A program made the position numbers and the translations under genes. Below the pieces are notes generated by a model that was not told where the DNA came from, did no database searches, and saw nothing but the letters and a program-made list of their open reading frames with translations. Below, piece after piece: positions 57,250 through 64,000 of a stretch of DNA of 64,000 bases. The DNA is from Saccharospirillaceae bacterium (GTDB taxonomy: Bacteria; Pseudomonadota; Gammaproteobacteria; Pseudomonadales; Oceanobacteraceae), in contig JAKVCS010000003.1 in the NCBI GenBank assembly GCA_022448365.1, positions 1,116,001 through 1,180,000 of the forward strand, given 5' to 3'. Numbering within the stretch: the first letter of the stretch is position 1; each line of letters starts with the position of its first letter.

Positions 57250-57254
57250 CTGTA
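57228..57254 (-). promoter_or_regulatory. FliA (sigma-28) promoter of fliD
   Basis: On the minus strand TACA-N15-GTCGATAA matches the consensus TAAA-N15-GCCGATAA at 3 of 4 and 7 of 8 positions with the right spacing, 63 bp before the fliD start. Confidence 0.7.
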
Positions 57255-57272
57255 TAGGAGTTTACTTAAATA

Positions 57273-57668
57273 CTACACTTTGGCACTGAACAATAACGTT
57301 GGTTCGTCATCATTCAATTTCTGCGCCAATGTGAGAGCTAACTCACTGGGTATCTGGCGAATCAATTTCTCCGACTCACTATCAAATACCTTGATCACCG
57401 TGCGACCACTGTCTTCATCTACCTGAAAATCGAGAGTACGCTCCATATTCTGAACATACTGGTTAATCTTAGAGACGGCTTCAGTCAGCTGCTCTTCGCT
57501 TAACCCGGCAATTTCTGTTGCCTGTCCCGGCAACCCCTTTCCTCTCAACTCTTGCACCTGAACACTTCCAGTTTGTGTAGCAGCTGCATCTTTAGCAGTC
57601 TGAGTATTACGTACAGACGAGGTAGCTGAAGATACGGTATCTCGCATTTCACCTTTTAAATCGTTCAT
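57273..57668 (-). CDS. flaG: flagellar protein FlaG
   Basis: FlaG affects filament length in Pseudomonas, Vibrio and Campylobacter. The 131-residue product has a variable Ser/Thr/Ala-rich N-terminal half and the conserved C-terminal FlaG domain (TLDFQVDEDSGRTVIKVFDSESEKLIRQIPSE). GAGAGG precedes the ATG. It lies between fliC and fliD, as is common. Confidence 0.92.
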   Translation of the reverse strand: MNDLKGEMRDTVSSATSSVRNTQTAKDAAATQTGSVQVQELRGKGLPGQATEIAGLSEEQLTEAVSKINQYVQNMERTLDFQVDEDSGRTVIKVFDSESEKLIRQIPSELALTLAQKLNDDEPTLLFSAKV

Positions 57669-57703
57669 AACCCACCTCTCAAATCAACGTTATCCTGTCA
57701 GAG

Positions 57704-57721
57704 CCAGACCCGAAGGTCTGG
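57704..57721 (-). other. TTCG-loop hairpin in the fliC-flaG gap
   Basis: On the minus strand CCAGACC and GGTCTGG close a C(TTCG)G tetraloop 18 nt after the fliC stop. There is no T-run, so it is better read as an mRNA 3'-end stabiliser that keeps fliC message abundant over flaG than as a full terminator. Confidence 0.65.
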
Positions 57722-57738
57722 TTCCATTTACTGAATTA

Positions 57739-59985
57739 TTAACCCAGTAGTGACAGTACTCGCTGACCAGAAGTGTTAGCCTGGGCCAGTACCGAGATAC
57801 CAGCCTGCTGCAGTACGTTCGTACGCTGCAACTCGGCAGTTTCTGCGGCGAAGTCAGCATCTTTAATACGAGAGTTCGCAGCATTCAGGTTTTCGGAGGT
57901 TACCTGCAGGTTTTTCACCGTTGATTCCAGACGGTTCTGAACCGCACCCAGCTCTGCCCGGTTACTTGCAACATCGCCGATGGCGTTGTCGATGGCAGTC
58001 AGCGCTTTCTGAGCGCCTTCAACGGTTGAGATATCCAAATCCTTCAGGAACTGACCATCTTCACCACCGCCGTATTCGCCGCGTTTGAAACCAGAATCTT
58101 CTAGACCAGCGGTCCCCTTCGAACCACCCTCAATATCAATGCTCTTAGCTGATTCGAGCTGTACAGTCGCATATTTTGTTTCTGCCGAAGTAGCAAAAGC
58201 TGTCGCTATCCCCGCACCGCCAGTAGCAACCGTACCAATACCAGCAACGCTAGTATCGAGACCGAAAGTACCAGTTGCCAGCGCAGCAGCAGTTGTAGAA
58301 CCGATGGCTACCGATATGTTACGTCCATCTGCTGCTTTCAGAGTGATGCCTTCACCATTGTCTTCAGCCACCACACCTGTCTGACCAGATTTTCCATTGA
58401 TAGCACCGATTGTGGCCGCACGGTCCTTCTCAAGATCGCCTTGTGAAGTTACAGAGCCAATATCAACATTATTAATAACAATCCCCAACTGGGTTCCAGC
58501 AGTCGCCGCTGCTGCCGGTGCTGCCCCCGTTACGCCAACAAGGACCGTTTCGTTGGCCTTAGCCGTAACGCCGGTTGATTCAGATGCATTGTTAATCGCC
58601 GCAGCAATCGCAATCGCAGAACCAGCAGCGTTTGAAGAATTCGCCGTAGTATCAGATGCTTTGTCGCTAACAGATGAGCTTGCACCAATGGTTACACCAT
58701 TAATTACCAGATCACCCTCTTCAATAGCCAATGGTGACGCCACGCTTCCGCCAGAAGCTGCTGCTACATCTTTCGCTTCGGTGGTAACTGTTGCAGTACT
58801 CTTATTATAAGTACCTTCAGTAAAACCAGTACGAGAGATATCGCCGGTACCGGTACCGGAGCCGCCTGTAATCTCAATATTTTTGGTGTCACCGTCAGCA
58901 ACAAGCGTTACACCCGACTCGTATACACCTGCTATCGCACCAGTTAACGAGCCATCTGCTGCACCAGCTGTAGTGGTTGCCGTGGCAAGACCAAATGCAG
59001 TAGTTACGTTACCACCTGTGCTTTCAATGGTGATGTTACGACCATCAGCGGCACGCAGCACAACACCATTCTCGTTACCACCATCAATCGCAACAACACC
59101 AGTCTGATCAGACTTCGCGTTGATTGCTTCGATAGTCGACTTACGGGTCTGAGCCTTTTCAACATCGTTGCCATTGTTAGTAGCCTGCAGCGAGAAGCTA
59201 ACGTTGTTGATTTCAATACTGGCTGAGGTACCGCCAGCAGCTGAAGTCATGGTTGTACCATTCACTTCATTGGCATTTGCAAATGCCGTAACACCTGTTT
59301 CATCGCTTGAGCGGTTAATTGCTGCCGCAATAGCGATACTGGAAGCCGCGGCATCCACAGTAGATTTGTCATCATCAGTCGCAACGGATGGCTTGATAGA
59401 TACACCATTGATGCTTAAGTCGCCGTTAGACAAACCAAAGTCAGTACCGTACGAGCTAACACCAGATTGCTTAGAAGCACCTAACTTATCGGCCGTCAGC
59501 TCACTGATGGAAACATCCACCGTTTGACCGGCATTGGCACCAATCTGAAAGCTTGCAGAGAAGGAACCGTCCAACAGCTTACGGCCGTTAAAGTCTGTCT
59601 CGTCAGCGGTACGCGAAACCTCAGCCAGCAACTGATTGACCTCTGACTGCAGCGCATCACGGTCAACGTCAGAGTTCGTGGCGTTAGCAGACTGTACTGC
59701 CAGCTCACGTATACGCTGTAAGTTTTCGTTGATAGAACCCAATGCACCTTCAGCAGTTTGCGCCAGTGCAATACCGTCGCCAGCATTTCGTACGGCAACG
59801 TTAAGACCCTTAATCTGGGAAGTAAAACGAGTAGAAATCGCCAAACCCGCTGCATCGTCTTTTGCGCTGTTAATACGCAAGCCGGAAGACAAACGCTGCA
59901 ACGCTGTTTGGTTGGCGGACTGTGAACGGTCCAGATTTCGCTGAGCATTCAGCGAGGCGATGTTGGTATTAATAATTTGAGGCAT
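57739..59985 (-). CDS. fliC: flagellin FliC with duplicated variable domain
   Basis: The filament subunit. Conserved D0/D1 ends are present: [17 protein letters not shown] and [23 protein letters not shown] at the N terminus, [14 protein letters not shown] and [14 protein letters not shown] at the C terminus. The 748-residue length is well above the common 280-500. The central part contains two related copies (from about residue 184 and about residue 427), each with GDLx[14 protein letters not shown], TIxAINxKSxQTGVVA and LRAADGRNI-type blocks. ATG 59985 has AGGAGA 7 nt upstream. A FliA promoter lies about 83 bp before it. Confidence 0.96.
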   Translation of the reverse strand: MPQIINTNIASLNAQRNLDRSQSANQTALQRLSSGLRINSAKDDAAGLAISTRFTSQIKGLNVAVRNAGDGIALAQTAEGALGSINENLQRIRELAVQSANATNSDVDRDALQSEVNQLLAEVSRTADETDFNGRKLLDGSFSASFQIGANAGQTVDVSISELTADKLGASKQSGVSSYGTDFGLSNGDLSINGVSIKPSVATDDDKSTVDAAASSIAIAAAINRSSDETGVTAFANANEVNGTTMTSAAGGTSASIEINNVSFSLQATNNGNDVEKAQTRKSTIEAINAKSDQTGVVAIDGGNENGVVLRAADGRNITIESTGGNVTTAFGLATATTTAGAADGSLTGAIAGVYESGVTLVADGDTKNIEITGGSGTGTGDISRTGFTEGTYNKSTATVTTEAKDVAAASGGSVASPLAIEEGDLVINGVTIGASSSVSDKASDTTANSSNAAGSAIAIAAAINNASESTGVTAKANETVLVGVTGAAPAAAATAGTQLGIVINNVDIGSVTSQGDLEKDRAATIGAINGKSGQTGVVAEDNGEGITLKAADGRNISVAIGSTTAAALATGTFGLDTSVAGIGTVATGGAGIATAFATSAETKYATVQLESAKSIDIEGGSKGTAGLEDSGFKRGEYGGGEDGQFLKDLDISTVEGAQKALTAIDNAIGDVASNRAELGAVQNRLESTVKNLQVTSENLNAANSRIKDADFAAETAELQRTNVLQQAGISVLAQANTSGQRVLSLLG

Positions 59986-60067
59986 AGTCTTTCTCCTGTA
60001 CCTTCTTATCGGGGCTACCACCACCGCTCTGAGTTAGTTGGTAGCATTCCTGACTCTGTCAAAAAGG

Positions 60068-60094
60068 TTAACGGCGCCACCTGAGAAAGCTTTA
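60068..60094 (-). promoter_or_regulatory. FliA (sigma-28) promoter of fliC
   Basis: On the minus strand TAAA-N15-GCCGTTAA: perfect -35, 7 of 8 in the -10 and exact 15-nt spacing, about 83 bp before the fliC start. Confidence 0.85.
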
Positions 60095-60146
60095 GGCAAT
60101 TTTTTTAGAATTTTAAGAAATATTTCCTGCCGCCGACCGCCAATCA

Positions 60147-60162
60147 TGGCATAAAAAATGCT
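60147..60162 (+). promoter_or_regulatory. probable sigma-54 promoter of the maf operon
   Basis: TGGCATAAAAAATGCT carries GG and GC separated by exactly 10 nt, the invariant elements of RpoN promoters (TGGCAC-N5-TTGCT), 30 bp before the maf ATG. Confidence 0.6.
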
Positions 60163-60191
60163 TATTAGGTTCAGGGACTAGAGGATGAGTT

Positions 60192-62276
60192 ATGCAATCG
60201 CCACAAGAGGTATTAGCCTCACTACAAGCACGCAAAGAAAAGAACCTGAGCTTTTTCGCCCGTAACTTTCCCGGTATTCATGAGAAGGTAAAGGAACGGA
60301 AGCTACAAAGAACTCAGGTGAATATTGATCCCAAGTCATTGGAAGTGAATCTGATGAAAGAGGGAATCGCGATTTACCCTGAAGCCGTTGCGGGGTTTAA
60401 TCATAAGGAAGCCCGACAGTTTTCTGACGCTTTTCCGGTTGGCGGAATGAATCACCCACTGAGACACACCTTCGATACCGAACTCCATCAAGGGCGATTT
60501 TTCCACGGCACCCTGGCTAGGTTCCTGAGGACTGTTGGTGCTGTCCAAGGTAACGAGCGCCCATACCGTTTCGAGCACAGTATCCCGCAGGTTGCATTTC
60601 TTGGCTGTGGCCTCGGCCAACATATCAGCGAATTCCTCAAAATCAGAGATGTTCGTCATATTGTTGTTGCCGAACATGATATGGATGTATTCGCTGCCAG
60701 TTTGTATGTGACTGACTGGGAAGATTTAATAACTCCATATATTCAGGATCAGACAAAGTCCTTCGTTCTATCCATTGGTGACACAATAGAGCTGGAAGAC
60801 CATATCAGGGTGCATACAGGCTTCGCGGCTGTTTGGAATAACATCTGTATGAATATTCCATTTATGCCGATTCAGACCGTATTTTACGTTCACCAGGGGG
60901 ATGCGTTTTACACCCGAGTGGCGAACCGTCTAAATGAAGAAATCGAACCTTACATTAACATCTGGGGCTTTTATGACGATGAAATTAATCAGCTCAATCA
61001 TCTGATTCACAATATCAATCAACGGGTACCTGTCATGCGCTCGATTGATTTGTCCTCAAGCCCACGAGCGACACTGGTATGTGGTAACGGCCCATCACTT
61101 GACCACTATATCGAAACGATCAAAAAGTACCGAGCTCGCTTAACCGTTATTGCCGCCGGCAGTGCCGGACATTCTTTGATGAAAAACGGTATCAAACCAG
61201 ATTTTCTCGTCTCACTGGAGTCAGATGCAGCGATGTACGACGATCTGGCGCTCATACCCGAAGTCGAGACCATTCCAATTATTGGTGCGGCCCAAATCAG
61301 GCCAGAGACCTATAACCTGTTTTCCGACGGTATCATGTATCTCAAGCAGGAAACAACGTATGCGAAAGTATTTGAATCTAAGTACGATACCGTAATGGAC
61401 GGCACTCCAAGTGCAACGAATGCGGCACTGGCTGTTGCGATTGACCTTAAATTACCCAATATATTTTTTGTTGGCCTGGATTATGGTTTTCAGGACAAAA
61501 TGCAAACTCACTCACAATCTTCTTTCTATCTAGATGAGGACACATCGGGACAGTTTGAAGACTGGCGTAAAAACCTGGCTGATGGCGCTTATTTTCTTGA
61601 AGAGAATGAGCATGGAAAAATTTACACCACACCGTTTTACAACACTTCGAGAACTCACGCTCAGCGTAAGCTGCTGTCCGGTAAAAGATTCGATATTCAT
61701 AACCTTTCTCAGGGTGCAACCATCGAAAATTGTCCGTTCATGAAGAAAGATGACTTCATTAAATTACTTGAAAATCTGACGGATTCAGATTACGACGTAT
61801 TCCAATTAGTCAAAAATGCAGCAAGCCCCATTTCGCATGCGGAAAAAAACACTGGTATAAAGATCATCAGAAAAGCCATTGTAGCTATTAGCGAAGAGCT
61901 ACTGGAATATACCAACCAGCTACAACCAAACCTTGAGTCAATTGAGGTTTTTTGTTTCAAGGCCAACCAATCTGTCATCAATAACAAGAACCCTGATGTT
62001 GCATTAGTCAGCATGATGGTAAGGGGAACAATCTGGTTCTGGCTATTTAATCTCTATGCGTTAGCTAAGCATTTCGATGCTGAAAAAGATCTTCCGGATA
62101 TTGTGAAAACATTCACTGAGTATTTCTCTTCATTCCTGAGAGATTTACCCAAGCACTATGATAGCTATTTGTCCGACACGAAAAACCCGGATGATATAAA
62201 GCTGACATTGCAGATCAGCGAGAATGAGCCGGATATCGAAAAGTGGCTCAAAAAATATGATAAAGAGGAAGCATGA
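60192..62276 (+). CDS. maf: motility accessory factor Maf (flagellin glycosyltransferase family)
   Basis: Maf proteins transfer nonulosonic acids such as pseudaminic or legionaminic acid to flagellin before export. The 694-residue product has the DUF115/MptE-like core with CGNGPSLDHYIETIKKY, PDFLVSLESDAAMYDD and FVGLDYGF, flanked by the N- and C-terminal helical Maf regions. GAGGATGAG precedes the ATG. It is divergent from fliC and first in an operon with a sugar amidotransferase and hisH, which supports a role in making and attaching an amidino-sugar. Confidence 0.9.
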   Translation: MQSPQEVLASLQARKEKNLSFFARNFPGIHEKVKERKLQRTQVNIDPKSLEVNLMKEGIAIYPEAVAGFNHKEARQFSDAFPVGGMNHPLRHTFDTELHQGRFFHGTLARFLRTVGAVQGNERPYRFEHSIPQVAFLGCGLGQHISEFLKIRDVRHIVVAEHDMDVFAASLYVTDWEDLITPYIQDQTKSFVLSIGDTIELEDHIRVHTGFAAVWNNICMNIPFMPIQTVFYVHQGDAFYTRVANRLNEEIEPYINIWGFYDDEINQLNHLIHNINQRVPVMRSIDLSSSPRATLVCGNGPSLDHYIETIKKYRARLTVIAAGSAGHSLMKNGIKPDFLVSLESDAAMYDDLALIPEVETIPIIGAAQIRPETYNLFSDGIMYLKQETTYAKVFESKYDTVMDGTPSATNAALAVAIDLKLPNIFFVGLDYGFQDKMQTHSQSSFYLDEDTSGQFEDWRKNLADGAYFLEENEHGKIYTTPFYNTSRTHAQRKLLSGKRFDIHNLSQGATIENCPFMKKDDFIKLLENLTDSDYDVFQLVKNAASPISHAEKNTGIKIIRKAIVAISEELLEYTNQLQPNLESIEVFCFKANQSVINNKNPDVALVSMMVRGTIWFWLFNLYALAKHFDAEKDLPDIVKTFTEYFSSFLRDLPKHYDSYLSDTKNPDDIKLTLQISENEPDIEKWLKKYDKEEA

Positions 62277-62277
62277 T

Positions 62278-63432
62278 ATGAAGCGTTGCGTACAATGTGG
62301 ACTTCCTGAAACGTATGAAACCATCGAGTTTGATGAAAACTCGGTATGCAATATCTGTAATCAGAAGAATTATCGTGATACAGATATCGATTGGCAGTCC
62401 AGAAAAAGGACTCTAGATAAACTGATCGAAACATACCGCGGCAAGTATGAATATGATTGCATCATTCCTTTTTCAGGAGGGAAAGACTCTACATTCACCC
62501 TTCATTACCTGATCAAGGAATATGGTATCAAGCCATTGGTTGTTCAATTCAACCACGGTTTTATGCGACCCAACCTGCTGAAGAACAACGAGCGTACGTT
62601 TAAAGAACTTGGCGTCGATGTGCATAGCTTCACCCCTAACTGGAAACTGGTGAAGCGTCTGATGCTGGAAGCTTTGATTCGCAAAGGTGACTTTTGCTGG
62701 CATTGCCATACCGGAATTTTCGCCTATCCAATGCATGTTGCCTTAAAATATAAAACGCCACTGATTTTCTGGGGTGAACCATCGTCCGAATATACTGCCT
62801 ACTACGATTACCGTGAAGATGAAATCGAGACAGTGGATGAGACCCGTTTCAATCGGTTTGTAAACTTGGGAATCACTGCAGAAGATATGCAAGGGATGAT
62901 TTCATCCGATTTCGATTTCGACCCCCGGGATATGACTCCCTTCACTTATCCATCCATCCGGGATCTTAAGCGACTTAAGTATCATTCTGTTTGTCTGGGA
63001 TCTTATATTCCATGGAATACCAAAAAACAATCAAAACTGATTATGGATGAACTTGGTTGGCAAGGTGATCAGGTTGAAGGCATGCCATGGGATATTTATC
63101 CGTACGAGAAGATCGAATGTTATTTGCAGGGAGTTCGTGATTACATAAAATTCCTCAAGCGTGGTTACTCCCGCGTTACTCAAATGACTGCACTGGATTT
63201 ACGAAAAGGAGAAATCAGTAAACCGGATGCCGATGCCCTGATTAAAGAGTTTGAAGGAAAACGACCGCCATCACTCGATCTTTTCCTGGAATATCTGGAT
63301 ATGCCGGAAACAGAATTTAATGAATTAGTTATGAAGCTAATCGTTCCACCTTTTAAACCAGACTTCTCTGCGATTAAAGATGCGCCCAAAACCTGGGACT
63401 TTGATACGTGGTTCAGAGAGAAGAAAGCGTGA
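62278..63432 (+). CDS. N-acetyl sugar amidotransferase (PseA/WbpG/LegA type)
   Basis: These enzymes turn an N-acetyl group of a nonulosonic or diacetamido sugar into an acetamidino group using ammonia. The 384-residue product has two N-terminal CxxC pairs (CVQCG and CNIC, probable zinc site), the ATP-pyrophosphatase loop PFSGGKDST, a later CWHCHTG pair and WGEPSSEYTAYY. ATG 62278 lies 1 bp after the maf stop with GAGGA upstream; the frame extends upstream inside maf. It overlaps hisH by 4 bp, and the HisH/HisF-like pair would supply ammonia. Confidence 0.88.
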   Translation: MKRCVQCGLPETYETIEFDENSVCNICNQKNYRDTDIDWQSRKRTLDKLIETYRGKYEYDCIIPFSGGKDSTFTLHYLIKEYGIKPLVVQFNHGFMRPNLLKNNERTFKELGVDVHSFTPNWKLVKRLMLEALIRKGDFCWHCHTGIFAYPMHVALKYKTPLIFWGEPSSEYTAYYDYREDEIETVDETRFNRFVNLGITAEDMQGMISSDFDFDPRDMTPFTYPSIRDLKRLKYHSVCLGSYIPWNTKKQSKLIMDELGWQGDQVEGMPWDIYPYEKIECYLQGVRDYIKFLKRGYSRVTQMTALDLRKGEISKPDADALIKEFEGKRPPSLDLFLEYLDMPETEFNELVMKLIVPPFKPDFSAIKDAPKTWDFDTWFREKKA

Positions 63433-64000
63433 TTGGTATTTTGAAGATTGGCAGTGGCAATATTTCGTCTGTTGCCAACGCCGTATATATCAGTGGTTTT
63501 GACTACATTATGGTTGAAACTCCCGAAGATCTTGAAGAGTGTAGCCATCTTATACTTCCTGGTGTTGGTCATTTTGCTACTGCCATGAATAAACTCAGAC
63601 AAGCCAGCTTTGAACAACCGCTACAAGTATTTAAACGGTCAGGAAAGCCTATACTGGGTATCTGCCTTGGAATGCAGATGTTGCTGACAGATAGCGAGGA
63701 AGGAGAACACAGTAAAGGTCTTGATTATATTGAAGGCGAAATAAGGCGCTTCTCCGACGAAAAAGTTCGAGTCCCCCATGCTGGCTGGAACGAAATTCAT
63801 CTCAGAAACCCACACCCACTGCTTGAAGATATCAAACCAAACTCCGATATGTATTTTGTTCACTCTTTCAGAGCGGTAAATGTCTCGAAAAAATCAGTCA
63901 TTGCAACAACACACTACCAGGAAGATTATCCCTCCGTCATCGCCAGCGAAAATATCATTGGCGTGCAGTTCCATCCGGAAAAGAGTCAGAATTCAGGCCT
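63429..64000 (+). CDS. hisH: HisH-type glutamine amidotransferase (3' end beyond window)
   Basis: A class I glutaminase related to the HisH subunit of imidazole-glycerol-phosphate synthase: PGVGHF, the nucleophile segment GICLGMQML, VPHAGWNEI, and VQFHPEKS with the catalytic His and Glu. The start is GTG 63429, overlapping the amidotransferase stop (GTGA). 190 codons are visible, so only the last 10-15 are missing. Because it sits in a glycan operon and not with histidine genes, it is probably a dedicated HisH2-like copy, with hisF expected just outside the window. Confidence 0.88.
   Translation, partial: MIGILKIGSGNISSVANAVYISGFDYIMVETPEDLEECSHLILPGVGHFATAMNKLRQASFEQPLQVFKRSGKPILGICLGMQMLLTDSEEGEHSKGLDYIEGEIRRFSDEKVRVPHAGWNEIHLRNPHPLLEDIKPNSDMYFVHSFRAVNVSKKSVIATTHYQEDYPSVIASENIIGVQFHPEKSQNSG

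Noticed and set aside
58085-59948. Several plus-strand frames of 75-137 codons opposite fliC
   Set aside because: Composition is the complement of Ala/Thr/Gly-rich flagellin codons; no start signals and no recognisable protein.

Overview
The window looks like a chromosomal segment of a marine, flagellated gammaproteobacterium close to Oceanospirillales and Pseudomonadales. The signs are a Na+-translocating oxaloacetate decarboxylase (oadGAB), a sodium-type motor protein (MotY), a Vfr-type CRP, and gene blocks that I recall from Pseudomonas: tsaB-adk-ppc, argG-motY-pyrC-rnt, crp-osmC-speD and mpl-ubiX. Coding density is high. I saw no rRNA, tRNA, insertion sequence, prophage or CRISPR array.

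Layout. 0-11.6 kb is housekeeping: plsB, rsmJ, uppP, tsaB, an AT-hook histone-like protein with a 641-bp A+T-rich upstream gap, adk, ppc and argG. 11.8-21.2 kb holds motY (with a FliA-type promoter) divergent from pyrC-rnt-yacL, then a dnaE-tilS-secreted protein-lipoprotein operon and a DUF2956 gene. 21.3-31 kb holds the Na+ pump oadGAB with an unusual leader, dusC, a scramblase-like gene, a DAHP synthase behind what looks like an aromatic-residue leader peptide and attenuator, ogt, an acyltransferase and a TatD-type hydrolase.

31-46.5 kb is the sensory part. A TonB receptor, a periplasmic binding protein and a hybrid histidine kinase form one compact operon. ppa follows. A short LOV photoreceptor is divergent from a LitR/CarH-like MerR regulator that has lost its cobalamin ligands. 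That regulator is transcribed with rsmC and a second TonB receptor. Next come an MFS exporter coupled to speD, an OsmC protein, crp/vfr and a REC-DUF3369-HD-GYP protein.

46.5-64 kb holds a secreted protein with nine exact-length 75-residue thrombospondin type 3 units, ubiX, mpl and fbp. A flagellar block fliC-flaG-fliD follows, with an oversized FliD, an internally duplicated FliC and FliA promoters. A divergent, probably sigma-54-driven operon for flagellin glycosylation (maf, acetamidino-sugar amidotransferase, hisH) is cut by the window end.

Most notable for follow-up: the aromatic leader peptide in front of the DAHP synthase, the LOV/LitR light module with a palindrome inside its promoter spacer, the nested inverted repeats ahead of oadGAB, and the receptor-binding protein-kinase operon.
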